Source: Microbacterium sp. M28 | Lineage (GTDB): Bacteria > Actinomycetota > Actinomycetes > Actinomycetales > Microbacteriaceae | Reading direction: 5' to 3' | NCBI RefSeq assembly: GCF_025836995.1 | Contig: NZ_CP107546.1 | Coordinates: forward strand, 1,674,001 to 1,738,000 | DNA length: 64,000 nucleotides | In this document: positions 16,481 to 24,961 of the stretch, one piece after another | Position numbering within the stretch: the stretch's first letter is position 1 | Layout of the letters: the number at the start of each line of letters is the position of its first letter | Position numbers and translations under genes: made by a program | Notes under the pieces: model-generated | What the model was told of the DNA's origin: nothing | The model's database searches: none | What the model saw: only the letters and a program-made list of their open reading frames with translations

Positions 16481-17464
16481 CTAACCATCTGAGTGGTCGT
16501 CTGGTCGATGATAGAGCGCGAGTCCTGCGGCGGCCCATTCGCGCGTCGCCGCGCGCGCCACGGCCGGGCCGAGCACCTGCATGCGCCCGCCGAATCGGCC
16601 GGCGAGACGCTTGATGCCTCGGGGGTCGGACAGGCGAACATGGGCGAGGACCCGACCGTCCTGCTCTTCGCCGTCCGCCACGAATCCGCTGAGCAGCGGC
16701 AGCAGCAGCGGAGGCAGCCGCACCGACACGTTGCCGTCGGGCAGACCGTCGGTGAACAGGTCGGGGACGCTCTCGCCCTGATGGGTGATCGCGATGTCCG
16801 TCAGCCGAGGCTCGCTCACCCGGTCGAGGTGGAAGGTCCGCATGGCCTCGCGCATGTGGCACCACCCCTGCAGGTACCACTGGCCGTTCGTGATCATCAC
16901 CTGAACGGGATCGACCGTGCGCGTGGTCGGCTCGGCATCCGGCGCCTGATAGGTGAAGGAGACGGCGACGCCCTCGCGCAGCGCCCGGGAGACGGCCTCA
17001 CGGACCTCGTCCACGGCATCCGTCGCGACGACGACCGCGGCCGGCGCGTCGGCCGCGCCGCGGGACAGCTTCGCGATCAGGCCGGAGACCAGCCCGGACC
17101 CCGCCACCTCGGGGACCGCGGCGACCATCTGCAGACCCGCGAGCAGAGCGGCTGCTTCGCGCGCGGTGAAACGCGGCACGCGGCGCAGCGCGACGTCGTT
17201 CGTGATCTCGATCACGTCCTGCTCGTCGAGGAGGTCCCAGTTGATGTCGAACAGCTCGTGCGGCTGCTGCCAGTATCCCGAGTCACCCGGGAGGCCGATG
17301 ACCGTGAGCTTCTCGACCATGGCGCGCATCTGATCCGGCGTGACCTGGAACTCCTCGGCGGCTTCGGCGAGGGAGACCTGGCCTCGTTCGAGCAGGTAGG
17401 GAACGAGCGTGAGGTACAGGCGCACCCGCTCGGACGCGAGCAGAGGCTTGGGCTTGGCCATCAT
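16481..17464 (-). CDS. pafC: WYL-domain transcriptional regulator PafC
   Basis: A 327-residue regulator with an N-terminal winged helix (ERVRLYLTLVPYLLERG, then VSLAEAAEEFQVTPDQMRAM). A WYL domain follows, with VSFTYQAPDAEPTTRTVDPVQV and NGQWYLQGWCHMREAMRTFHLDR. A WCX C-terminal extension ends it. The start was taken at ATG 17464, overlapping the pafB stop by four bases. PafB and PafC form a heterodimer that activates the LexA/RecA-independent DNA damage response in mycobacteria. Confidence 0.92.
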   Translation of the reverse strand: MMAKPKPLLASERVRLYLTLVPYLLERGQVSLAEAAEEFQVTPDQMRAMVEKLTVIGLPGDSGYWQQPHELFDINWDLLDEQDVIEITNDVALRRVPRFTAREAAALLAGLQMVAAVPEVAGSGLVSGLIAKLSRGAADAPAAVVVATDAVDEVREAVSRALREGVAVSFTYQAPDAEPTTRTVDPVQVMITNGQWYLQGWCHMREAMRTFHLDRVSEPRLTDIAITHQGESVPDLFTDGLPDGNVSVRLPPLLLPLLSGFVADGEEQDGRVLAHVRLSDPRGIKRLAGRFGGRMQVLGPAVARAATREWAAAGLALYHRPDDHSDG

Positions 17465-18447
17465 CGGTCCTCGTCCCGGTGTGCGTCGATGATCTGCACG
17501 AGGCGCTCGATCACGGCGTCGCGGAGGTCGGCCGGTTCCACCACGCGCACCTCCGGTCCGTAGGAGGCGAGCTCGTCGGCGAAGATGTGCCGGTCGACGT
17601 AGTGCACGTGGATCCCCTGCGCTGCGGGCACGGCCCGGCGGCCGAGTCGGAGCGACGCCTCTGTGCCCGGCGTCACCTCGAGGAGCGCCCTGTTGCGCCG
17701 AGCAACGTCCTCCAGACCCGACATGGCACGCTCCCCCGCCCCCGCACGCAGTTCTGGGTCGAAGCGCTCGGCGGTCGCGCGCACGTCCCCGACGATCCTG
17801 CTGAGCAGGAAGGTGCGCTCCTCCTCGACATCCGCATCGATGCCGTAGACGTGCCAGCGCGCTTCGTAGTCGACGAGCGCGAGAGGGCGTACGCGACGCG
17901 ATCGCGCGGTCTCCTCCCCCGGCTTGAGGTAGTCGAAACGCACGACGCGGCTCGACTCGATCGCGTCCTGGAGAGGTCCGAACGCGGCGTCTCTCGTGGT
18001 GATCCGCGGCGCGAACCCGATGATCGGCGCATCGCCGTCGATGCCGAGCGCGCGGATCTTGCGCACACCGGACTGGGCGTCGCCCGAGACGGACTCGGCG
18101 CTCCACACGCTCCCCGCGAGCTGCAGCACGGCGAGTTCGGCCGGGGTGAAGTCGATGTCGGCCGGCAGGTCGTATTCCGCCTGAGGAATGCGGTACCGCG
18201 CCTCGCGCAGATCGTTGGGGTCCGTCGCGTCACCGATGGTCTCCACGGGGATTCCGAGCGAACGCAGTTCGTCCTTGTCCCGCTCGAACATCTTCTCCAG
18301 CGCATCGGCCCTGGTGCCGGCATCCGCGCGCTGACGGTACCCCGATACGTTGTCGAGGATCTGCTGCTTGGTGAGTCCGACCTCCGTGGCCATGAGCGCC
18401 ACGACAAGATTCGTCAGGCGCTCCTCCGCGGGGATCTGGACCGCCAT
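17461..18447 (-). CDS. pafB: WYL-domain transcriptional regulator PafB
   Basis: A 328-residue partner of PafC with the same architecture: a winged helix near residues 5-75 (ERLTNLVVALMATEVGLTKQQIL), a WYL domain (VVRFDYLKPGEETARSRRVRP, ARWHVYGID) and a WCX tail. ATG 18447 overlaps the upstream stop by one base (TGATG); GTG 18450 is an equally placed alternative. Only the regulators are here: no pafA ligase or Pup gene lies in this window, so the pair probably serves DNA damage control, not pupylation. Confidence 0.92.
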   Translation of the reverse strand: MAVQIPAEERLTNLVVALMATEVGLTKQQILDNVSGYRQRADAGTRADALEKMFERDKDELRSLGIPVETIGDATDPNDLREARYRIPQAEYDLPADIDFTPAELAVLQLAGSVWSAESVSGDAQSGVRKIRALGIDGDAPIIGFAPRITTRDAAFGPLQDAIESSRVVRFDYLKPGEETARSRRVRPLALVDYEARWHVYGIDADVEEERTFLLSRIVGDVRATAERFDPELRAGAGERAMSGLEDVARRNRALLEVTPGTEASLRLGRRAVPAAQGIHVHYVDRHIFADELASYGPEVRVVEPADLRDAVIERLVQIIDAHRDEDR

Positions 18448-19379
18448 CACTGCCCCGGTGCGGGACTGGTACCCAGGATGTCGACGACGTAGGCCATCGC
18501 TTCGCCGCCCTCGGCAGCGGGTACGACCACGAGCAGCTGGGATCCGACGGTCTCGCCGACCATCGCTTCGGCGACTGCCGGAGCGGTCTGGGCGAGATCC
18601 GAGACAGGGTTCGTGTCCCAGCTCGTGCCGCTGACCGTCTTCGAGTCCCAGCCGACAGCGGTGTAATTGACCCAGGCGACCGTGTCCTGCTCGAGCTTCT
18701 CGCCCTCGCCCTTGATCAGGACCTGCTCGACCTGCTCGGACGGCGCCGCGCCGTCCGGAACGATGATTCCGGGGCGGCCGTCAGCGGCGCGGACGACCGT
18801 GGGCAGGTTGCGCGCGTTGTTGAACTGCTTCGGACCCGTCGCCCTTGCGAGCTTCGTGTCGAGCACGTCGATGACCGCGACGACCGTGGTGTCCTCGTCG
18901 AGCTGGAAATTCGAGAGCGCTGCCTCACCGAAGTCGGCGGGAGCGATGGCGGCGACCATGCGGGTACCCGGAGTGGCGCACTCGAGGACCTCGCCGATGC
19001 CGGGGATCTGCTGCGTCCACGATGCGATGTTCGACAGGCGGGTCATATCGCCGTCGAATTCGGTCTGCACGACCTGCTCTCCTGTGCTGCCGTCGAACAG
19101 CGCGATGTCCAGCACCGTGAGCTGCGAGGGGGACGTCAGCGGCGTGCCTTCGCCCGTGATGACGTCGGTGTAGGACGTCTTCTCGACGTGCAGCGGCGAG
19201 AACAGCTCGACGTCGGGTGCGACGCCGAAGTCGCCGTCGACCGTGACCGCGTCATCGATACCGCTCGTCGACGCGGCGCGATCGCACGCTTCCCCGTCGA
19301 AAGTCGGGGCGGCGGTGCACCCGGTCAGAGCGACGACGGCGAGGCTGAGGCTGGCAAGGGCAGCGGACGTTTTACGCAC
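18447..19379 (-). CDS. FKBP-type peptidyl-prolyl isomerase lipoprotein
   Basis: A 310-residue exported protein. It has a signal peptide and the lipobox LTGC, so Cys21 would be lipidated. Two FKBP-like modules follow: about residues 60-165, rather degenerate, and 205-305, with VLIKGEGEKLEQDTVAWVNY and a final GGEAMAYVVDILG. It is a likely prolyl isomerase or chaperone at the outer face of the membrane. GTG 19379 has a TAGACT box seven bases upstream, so it may start a leaderless mRNA inside the operon. Confidence 0.85.
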   Translation of the reverse strand: MRKTSAALASLSLAVVALTGCTAAPTFDGEACDRAASTSGIDDAVTVDGDFGVAPDVELFSPLHVEKTSYTDVITGEGTPLTSPSQLTVLDIALFDGSTGEQVVQTEFDGDMTRLSNIASWTQQIPGIGEVLECATPGTRMVAAIAPADFGEAALSNFQLDEDTTVVAVIDVLDTKLARATGPKQFNNARNLPTVVRAADGRPGIIVPDGAAPSEQVEQVLIKGEGEKLEQDTVAWVNYTAVGWDSKTVSGTSWDTNPVSDLAQTAPAVAEAMVGETVGSQLLVVVPAAEGGEAMAYVVDILGTSPAPGQ

Positions 19380-19386
19380 GCGCTCC

Positions 19387-19392
19387 AGTCTA
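19387..19392 (-). promoter_or_regulatory. -10 box of a leaderless promoter (FKBP gene)
   Basis: TAGACT on the minus strand overlaps the trmI stop codon and lies seven bases before GTG 19379, which has no Shine-Dalgarno sequence. Confidence 0.4.
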
Positions 19393-20409
19393 TTCCGTCG
19401 TCTGCTCGGTTACGCGCGATTCGGCGGCGATGCGCGCCGCGGCTGCGGCTTTCTCGGCCTCGCGCACGCGCTTGCGCAGGTTCTTGTCTGTGATCTCGCG
19501 ATCCCCGACGGCCCCGGGCGTCCACAGCTCGACATCCTCGTCGCCATAGCTGCTCTTGGATGCGCGGCGCTTGACCTCGGGCGCGATCGCTCCGGGGGCG
19601 AGGCGGCGAGCGGTGATGAGGAATCCGGTGTGCGCGACCATCCGGTGGTCGGGCCGTACCGCGAGTCCCTCGACGTGCCAGCCGCGCACCATCGTCTCCG
19701 AGGCATCGGGTTCGGTGAACAGGCCGGTTCCGCGGATGTACTCGGCGACCCGCGACAGCTGGGTGGCGGTGGCGACGTAGCAGAGCACCACGCCACCGGG
19801 GGTGAGTGCGTCTGCCACGACGTCGATGCACTCCCACGGGGCGAGCATGTCGAGCACGACGCGGTCGACCCCGCCGGCGGGCAGTTCCTCGGGCAGCGAC
19901 TCCACCAGGTCCCCGACGACGACGCGCCACGTGTCGGGGCGACCGCCGAAGAAGGTCTCGATGTTCGCGGTGGCGACCTCGGCGAAGTCCTCCCGCCGCT
20001 CGAACGAGACCAGTTGTCCCGAAGGTCCGATAGCACGCAGCAGCGACAGCGTGAGGGCGCCGGAGCCGACCCCGGCCTCCACGACGACCGCGCCAGGGAA
20101 GATGTCCGCCTGCATGACGATCTGCGCGGCATCCTTCGGATAGACGATCGCGGCGCCGCGGGGCATCGACATGGCGAAGTCGCGCAGCAGAGGCCGCAGC
20201 GCCAGATAGTCGTGCCCCGAGCTGTTCGCGATGACCGTGCCGTCCGGGCGGCCGATGAGATCCGCGTGGCGCAGCACGCCGTGGTGGGTGTGGAGTTCAC
20301 CGTCGGCACGCAGGCTGATCGTGTGCATGCGGCCCTTCGGGCCGGTCAGCTGCACGCGATCGCCTTCGCGGAACGGCCCACTGGGGCGAGTGGTCTGCGG
20401 GTCGGTCAT
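19390..20409 (-). CDS. trmI: tRNA (adenine-N1-)-methyltransferase TrmI
   Basis: A 339-residue enzyme that methylates A58 of tRNA. There is an N-terminal beta domain (REGDRVQLTGPKGRMHTISL), the linker IYPKDAAQIVMQADIFPG with its family-typical Y-P-K-D, SAM motif I VVEAGVGSGALTLSLL, and acidic motif IV VVLDMLAPWE. A charged C-terminal tail is typical of actinobacterial TrmI. ATG 20409 overlaps the HAD stop by four bases. Confidence 0.94.
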   Translation of the reverse strand: MTDPQTTRPSGPFREGDRVQLTGPKGRMHTISLRADGELHTHHGVLRHADLIGRPDGTVIANSSGHDYLALRPLLRDFAMSMPRGAAIVYPKDAAQIVMQADIFPGAVVVEAGVGSGALTLSLLRAIGPSGQLVSFERREDFAEVATANIETFFGGRPDTWRVVVGDLVESLPEELPAGGVDRVVLDMLAPWECIDVVADALTPGGVVLCYVATATQLSRVAEYIRGTGLFTEPDASETMVRGWHVEGLAVRPDHRMVAHTGFLITARRLAPGAIAPEVKRRASKSSYGDEDVELWTPGAVGDREITDKNLRKRVREAEKAAAAARIAAESRVTEQTTE

Positions 20410-21092
20410 GAGCGGATCTCCGTCTGAGTGGTGCGATGCGTCCGGTGCAGCGCGATGATGTCGTCGGCGGTGCGCCCCTGCAGCGTCGGCCACAGGTCGT
20501 GTGCTCCGACGTCGTCGAGCGGCACGATGTGCGGCACGCCGAGGGTCACGGCGCCGGCGGTGAGTCCGGCACGCAGCCCGGTCGGCGAATCCTCGATCAC
20601 CACGGCTTCCCCGACGTCGACGCCCAGCAGGGCGGCGCCGAGCAGGTACGGCTCGGGGTGGGGCTTGGGGTTCTGCACGTCGTCACCCGCGACGATCAGA
20701 CGGAAGGCGTCGAAGTCGATGAGCTCGACGACGCCCTCGGCCATCCGCCGAAGGGACATCGTCACGAGCGCGGTGGGAATCCCGGCATCCTGGAGGTCCC
20801 GAAGCAGCTCCTGCGCCCCGGGGCGGAACGGCACGCCGTGCGTGGTGAGCATGCCCCGCACTCGGTCGGTGAGGCGGTCGATGATGGCGTCGCTGTGCAT
20901 GTCGACGCCCGCCGATCGAAGGATCGCCGCGCTGTCCGACAGGCCGTTGCCGACGAGCTGAAGCGCGTCCTGGTGCGTCCACGTTCCACCGAACGACTCG
21001 ACCAGTTCGGTCTCCGCCGTCATCCAGTACGGTTCGGTGTCGACGAGGGTCCCGTCCATGTCCCACAGGACCGCGCTCGGCATCTCACTCAC
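20406..21092 (-). CDS. HAD family hydrolase (subfamily IA)
   Basis: A 228-residue phosphatase. Motif I is LWDMDGTLVDTEPYW, motif II is ALVTMSLRR, the motif III Lys is in NPKPHPEPYL, and motif IV is VVIEDSPTGLRAG. It is coupled to trmI by a 4-base overlap, an arrangement conserved in this family of bacteria. GTG 21092 is supported by a TAGCAT -10 box exactly six bases upstream (leaderless); ATG 21083 is the alternative. The substrate is unknown. Confidence 0.88.
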   Translation of the reverse strand: MSEMPSAVLWDMDGTLVDTEPYWMTAETELVESFGGTWTHQDALQLVGNGLSDSAAILRSAGVDMHSDAIIDRLTDRVRGMLTTHGVPFRPGAQELLRDLQDAGIPTALVTMSLRRMAEGVVELIDFDAFRLIVAGDDVQNPKPHPEPYLLGAALLGVDVGEAVVIEDSPTGLRAGLTAGAVTLGVPHIVPLDDVGAHDLWPTLQGRTADDIIALHRTHRTTQTEIRS

Positions 21093-21098
21093 TGCACC

Positions 21099-21104
21099 AT
21101 GCTA
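21099..21104 (-). promoter_or_regulatory. -10 box of a leaderless promoter (HAD gene)
   Basis: TAGCAT on the minus strand lies six bases before GTG 21092. It would drive the long leftward operon that begins with the HAD gene. Confidence 0.45.
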
Positions 21105-21158
21105 TCCGGCGCACCCTGTGCATCCCCGCGCACCTGCGCGCCCACCCCGCACGGGGAC

Positions 21159-21164
21159 TAGCCT
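21159..21164 (+). promoter_or_regulatory. -10 box of a leaderless promoter (PAC2 gene)
   Basis: TAGCCT lies six bases before ATG 21171, back to back with the leftward promoter at 21099. Confidence 0.5.
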
Positions 21165-21170
21165 TGAGGG

Positions 21171-22022
21171 ATGGATGCACTCGGAAACCGCATCATCGTG
21201 GCGGCGTTCGACGGCTGGAACGATGCCGGCGAGGCCGCCAGCGGCGCCATCGAGGCGATCCGCCAGTCCGGCGACTACGAGCTCGTGCACGCGATCGACC
21301 CCGAACTCTATTTCGATTACCAGTACACCAGGCCGGCCACGCGCATGGATGCCCAGGGGCACCGCGAGCTGCAGTGGCCCGGGGCCGCCCTGTGGCGGCC
21401 GGTGCCTGCGGCGCAGATCGGTCCCGAGTTCTGGTTGCTGACCGGGTCCGAGCCCGCCCGCACCTGGCAGGCGTTCGCGAACGAGTTCATCGACGTCGCG
21501 CTGCGCGACGACGTGACGGGCTTTCTGACGCTCGGCGCGATGCTGTCGGACGTTCCGCACACGCGACCGATCTCGATCTTCTCCTCGAGTCCGAACGAAC
21601 AGGTCCGCGAGGCGCACGGTCTGGAGCGCTCGCTGTACGAAGGGCCGGTCGGCATCCTGAGCGTGCTCGAACACTTCGCCGAGCGGGCGGGCATCCCCAC
21701 GGCGGGCCTCTGGGCGAGCGTGCCGCACTACGTCGCCTCGGCCGCGCCGTCGCCGAAGGCCACTCTGGCACTGCTGGACCGGCTCGAGGAGCTCACAGGG
21801 ATCGACGTCCCGCGCACGCATCTGCGCACCGAGGCGGCCGCCTGGGAGGCGTCGATCGATGCCGCTGCGGCCGACGACGAGGACATGACGGAGTACATCC
21901 GCCAGCTCGAGCGCACGAGGGACACCTGGGACTCCCCCGAGGCATCCGGCGACGCGATCGCCCAGGCGTTCGAACGCTACCTCCGTCGCCGCGGCGACGG
22001 CCCCGGTGACCACAAGCGCTGA
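21171..22022 (+). CDS. PAC2 family protein
   Basis: A 283-residue protein with the PAC2 (proteasome assembly chaperone 2) fold. Its start NRIIVAAFDGWNDAGEAASGA is characteristic, as are TRPISIFSSSPNEQVREAHGL and an AGIPTAGLWASVPHYV segment. Archaeal and actinobacterial homologues are found with and without proteasomes; the function here is not established. No ribosome site is seen, and a TAGCCT box six bases upstream points to leaderless translation. Convergent with uppP, with 13 bases between. Confidence 0.88.
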   Translation: MDALGNRIIVAAFDGWNDAGEAASGAIEAIRQSGDYELVHAIDPELYFDYQYTRPATRMDAQGHRELQWPGAALWRPVPAAQIGPEFWLLTGSEPARTWQAFANEFIDVALRDDVTGFLTLGAMLSDVPHTRPISIFSSSPNEQVREAHGLERSLYEGPVGILSVLEHFAERAGIPTAGLWASVPHYVASAAPSPKATLALLDRLEELTGIDVPRTHLRTEAAAWEASIDAAAADDEDMTEYIRQLERTRDTWDSPEASGDAIAQAFERYLRRRGDGPGDHKR

Positions 22023-22035
22023 ACGCGCGGCCGGT

Positions 22036-22863
22036 TCAACCGGTGATGACGCCTGTGCCGAGCAGGATCAGCAGGGTCGTGCCGAGCAGGATGCGGTAGA
22101 TCACGAACGGCAGGAAGCTCCGCTTCGAGATCCAGCTCATGAAGAACGCGATCACGCCGAGCGCGACGACGAAGGCGATGCCGGTGGCTGCGAGGGTCTC
22201 GCCGAGCGAGAAGTACTGATCCGGTTCGTCCCAGCTCTTGAACAGCTGGAAGAACCCGCTGCCGAACACCGCGGGAATCGCGAGCAGGAAGGCGTAGCGT
22301 GCGGCTGCTGCGCGCTCGTAGCCGAGGAAGAGGCCCATCGTGATGGTGCCGCCGGACCGGGAGACACCTGGTACGAGGGCCAGCGCCTGGGCGAGACCGA
22401 ACAGGACCCCGTGCGGGTACGTGAGATCGTCGAGCTTGCGCCGCTTGGCGCCCACGTAGTCGGCGATGCCGAGCAGGATGCCGAAGACGATCAGCATGAT
22501 CGCGACGATCCACATCGAACGCAGGACGGTCTCGATCTGATCCTGGAAGAGCAGACCGAGTACCACGATCGGGATGCTGCCGATGATGATCAGCCAGCCC
22601 ATCTTCGCGTCGGGGTCGTTTCGCGGGAGCTTGCCGGTCAGCGAGCGGAACCAGTGTCCGATGATGCGGACGATGTCGCGCCAGAAGAAGACAACCACGG
22701 CAGCCTCGGTGCCGATCTGCGTGATGGCGGTGAACGCGGCGCCAGGGTCCTCGCCCGAGCCGGTGAACGTGCCGACGATGCGCAGGTGGGCACTCGATGA
22801 GATCGGCAGGAACTCGGTGAGTCCTTGGATGATGCCGAGGAACAGCGCTTCGAGCAGGTGCAT
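22036..22863 (-). CDS. uppP: Undecaprenyl-diphosphatase UppP (BacA)
   Basis: A 275-residue membrane phosphatase that recycles undecaprenyl pyrophosphate for cell-wall synthesis. There are about eight membrane helices. The two catalytic segments are [14 protein letters not shown] (residues 14-27) and [14 protein letters not shown]. The start has a GGAAAG site. Overexpression of this family gives bacitracin resistance. Confidence 0.95.
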   Translation of the reverse strand: MHLLEALFLGIIQGLTEFLPISSSAHLRIVGTFTGSGEDPGAAFTAITQIGTEAAVVVFFWRDIVRIIGHWFRSLTGKLPRNDPDAKMGWLIIIGSIPIVVLGLLFQDQIETVLRSMWIVAIMLIVFGILLGIADYVGAKRRKLDDLTYPHGVLFGLAQALALVPGVSRSGGTITMGLFLGYERAAAARYAFLLAIPAVFGSGFFQLFKSWDEPDQYFSLGETLAATGIAFVVALGVIAFFMSWISKRSFLPFVIYRILLGTTLLILLGTGVITG

Positions 22864-22905
22864 GGCGGGACTTTCCGATCAGACAGGTTCAGGTCGGCGC
22901 GGCGA

Positions 22906-24201
22906 TCAGTACGAGCGCAGCAGGTCGGTCAGAACCTGCTGACCGAAGACAAGCGATTCTACGGGAACCCGCTCGTCGACTCCGTGGAACATGCCCGTGA
23001 AGTCCAGGTCTGCGGGCAGGCGCAACGGCGCGAATCCGTAGCCCGTGATGCCGAGCGTGGAGAGCGCCTTGTTGTCCGTGCCCGCTCCGAGCAGGTACGG
23101 GATCACGGGCACACCGGGGTCATGCCTGCCGAGCGAGGCGACCATGGCATCGACCAGCGGGCCGTCGAACGGCACCTCCATGCCGATGTCGCGCACGACC
23201 GTCTCGATCACGATGTCGTCGCCGACGATGCGCTGCAGCTCGGCCAGCACGTCGTCCTCGGTGCCGGGGAGCACCCGGACGTCGATGAGCGCCTCGGCCC
23301 GCTCGGGGATCACGTTGTGCTTGTAGCCGGCGCTGAGCACGGTCGGGTTCGCGGTCGTGCGGAACGTCGAGCGCAGGAACGCCTCTGCCGGTCCGGCTGC
23401 CGCGGCGAGGGCGTCCGGATCGTCGGCGGGGCGTCCGCTGAGTTCGCTGAGCCCCTGGAGAAGGGCCTCGGTCGTGGAGGTGAGCCGGATCGGCCACCGG
23501 GTGCGGCCGATCTTCGCAACCGCTTCGGCGAGCCGCGTGATCGCGTTCTCGTCATGCAGACGGCTGCCGTGCCCGGCCCGCCCCTTGGCCACCAGGCGGA
23601 TCCAGATCAGCGCCTTCTCCCCCACCTGCAGCAGATACGCACGTCGGTCGTCGACCGTGATCGAGTACCCGCCGACCTCGCTGATGGCCTCGGTCGCACC
23701 TTCGAACCAGTCGGGGCGGTCCTTCACGACGAGACCCGATCCCTCGACGCCGCCGTTCTCCTCGTCGGCGAAGAAGGCCAGCACGAGGTCGCGTTCCGGC
23801 TGCTCGCCCGCCCGCAGGATGTCGGCGACGGCCGTCAGGATCATCGCATCCATGTTCTTCATGTCCACGGCACCGCGCCCCCACAGCATCCCGTCGCGGA
23901 CGACGCCGGCGAACGGGTCGACGCTCCAGTCCTCCGCCATCGCGGGGACGACGTCTAGGTGACCGTGCACGACCAGGGCTGGCTTGGTGCGATCGCGCCC
24001 GGGGACGCGCGCCATCACGTTCGTGCGCCGAGGGATCGGCTCGTAGTACTCGGTCTCGAGACCGAGGGACTCCAGGTAGGCGCCGACGTACTCGGCGGCC
24101 TCCCGCTCCCCCTTGGCGTTGCCGCCGCCGAAGTTCGACGTGTCGATGCGGATCAGGTCCTGCGCGACGCGGACGACCTCTGGCAGCTGCGGATCGGACA
24201 T
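22906..24201 (-). CDS. M20/M25/M40 family metallopeptidase
   Basis: A 431-residue cytosolic enzyme. Metal-binding residues are in LVVHGHLDVVP, WGRGAVDMKNMDA and FFADEENGG; the dimerisation lid lies near residues 195-320, and GAGTDNKAL carries the final His-like region. It is probably a dipeptidase or N-acyl amino acid amidohydrolase; the substrate is not inferable. ATG 24201 has a TAGCCT box six bases upstream and no Shine-Dalgarno sequence. Confidence 0.9.
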   Translation of the reverse strand: MSDPQLPEVVRVAQDLIRIDTSNFGGGNAKGEREAAEYVGAYLESLGLETEYYEPIPRRTNVMARVPGRDRTKPALVVHGHLDVVPAMAEDWSVDPFAGVVRDGMLWGRGAVDMKNMDAMILTAVADILRAGEQPERDLVLAFFADEENGGVEGSGLVVKDRPDWFEGATEAISEVGGYSITVDDRRAYLLQVGEKALIWIRLVAKGRAGHGSRLHDENAITRLAEAVAKIGRTRWPIRLTSTTEALLQGLSELSGRPADDPDALAAAAGPAEAFLRSTFRTTANPTVLSAGYKHNVIPERAEALIDVRVLPGTEDDVLAELQRIVGDDIVIETVVRDIGMEVPFDGPLVDAMVASLGRHDPGVPVIPYLLGAGTDNKALSTLGITGYGFAPLRLPADLDFTGMFHGVDERVPVESLVFGQQVLTDLLRSY

Positions 24202-24207
24202 GGTCCC

Positions 24208-24213
24208 AGGCTA
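24208..24213 (-). promoter_or_regulatory. -10 box of a leaderless promoter (M20 peptidase)
   Basis: TAGCCT on the minus strand lies six bases before ATG 24201. Confidence 0.5.
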
Positions 24214-24248
24214 TCGAACAGCCGCGGCGCGCCCGGCGTGCACCCTGG

Positions 24249-24278
24249 TTCGAAGCACCCGGGAGAACGTGCTAATCT
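24249..24278 (+). promoter_or_regulatory. Possible tRNA-Leu promoter
   Basis: TTCGAA (24249-24254) and TAATCT (24273-24278) are 18 bases apart and about 33 bases upstream of the mature tRNA 5' end. TTCGAA is a weak -35 match. Confidence 0.35.
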
Positions 24279-24311
24279 CATTCTTCGGTCGGCAACGACG
24301 ATTCATCACCT

Positions 24312-24396
24312 GCGCGGGTGGCGGAATAGGTAGACGCGCTAGCTTGAGGTGCTAGTGCCCGAATAGGGCGTGGGGGTTCAAGTCCCCCCTCGCGCA
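24312..24396 (+). tRNA. tRNA-Leu (anticodon GAG)
   Basis: An 85-base class II tRNA. The acceptor stem is GCGCGGG with CTCGCGC, the anticodon arm CTAGC-TTGAGGT-GCTAG gives anticodon GAG, and there is a long variable arm (TGCCCGAATAGGGCGT). The T arm GGGGG-TTCAAGT-CCCCC is perfect. The 3' CCA is not encoded, as is common in actinobacteria. It reads CUC/CUU leucine codons. Confidence 0.96.
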
Positions 24397-24401
24397 CAGA
24401 C

Positions 24402-24437
24402 AGGCCCCGGATCATCTGATCCGGGGCCTTACTTGTT
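24402..24437 (+). terminator. Hairpin terminator after tRNA-Leu
   Basis: A perfect 13-bp stem (AGGCCCCGGATCA and its complement) with a 2-base loop, followed by TTACTTGTT, starts six bases after the tRNA. Confidence 0.85.
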
Positions 24438-24597
24438 CTCTCCGACTTCCTGCCGCATGTCATTCGCACGGGTCTTCGTCGCGAATCGTCCAAACTCGTG
24501 TTTGGCCACAGCGATTGCGCCCCGGTTTCTGCGTCGCGCGGCTCGCGCGAGCACTCGCGCTGCTCGTGGCCTGACGCTCTGATGCAGCGCTGAGCAC

Positions 24598-24768
24598 TCA
24601 AGGCCGGTCGTCGGGCGTCTGTTCGTCGACGACACCGCCCTCGCCATCCGAACCCGCGCCCGCGGCTTCCGGGTCGTTGGCCACAGGATCTTCTGCTCGC
24701 TGTCTCGGCGTGAGTTCGTCGGGGATCATCGGCTTCTCGTCATCATGGCTGCTGGCTGAGTCGTGCAT
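24598..24768 (-). CDS. Small acidic disordered protein
   Basis: A 56-residue reading frame from ATG 24768, with a GAGAGAGA ribosome site, to TGA. It begins MHDSASSHDDEKPMIPDELT and ends EQTPDDRP. Asp, Glu, Pro and Gly dominate; it has no Cys, no aromatic residue and no membrane segment, so it is probably disordered. A second short acidic protein of similar style is at 33273. The good ribosome site and biased composition argue it is real. Function unknown. Confidence 0.6.
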   Translation of the reverse strand: MHDSASSHDDEKPMIPDELTPRQRAEDPVANDPEAAGAGSDGEGGVVDEQTPDDRP

Positions 24769-24895
24769 GGCGGGTTCTCTCTCTATCTCGTGCGTGAAGA
24801 GCGCCAGTCGAACACAAGCCCCCTGCGCCTGCCTCCCCCTTGACAGGGTTCTCTGCCCCTCGCAGTGGCTCCACGGGTGGCTGATCTTCCCTGGG

Positions 24896-24901
24896 TAGGG
24901 T
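24896..24901 (+). promoter_or_regulatory. -10 box of a leaderless promoter (GNAT gene)
   Basis: TAGGGT lies seven bases before ATG 24909, which would open MPAADILI, the expected first strand of the GNAT gene that continues in another frame from about 24933. Confidence 0.4.
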
Positions 24902-24961
24902 GACCAGCATGCCTGCCGCAGACATTCTCATCGGAGCACGCGCGAAGTCGATTCGCCGCTC

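Noticed and set aside
17461..18450. Pup-ligase pathway suggested by the paf names
   Set aside because: Only the WYL regulators PafB and PafC are present. No pafA, pup, dop or mpa gene is in the window, so no pupylation claim is made.
24429..24647. A 72-codon minus-strand frame after the tRNA terminator
   Set aside because: It starts upstream of, and overlaps in another frame, the better supported acidic gene at 24598-24768; it is Arg/Ala-rich and has no ribosome site.
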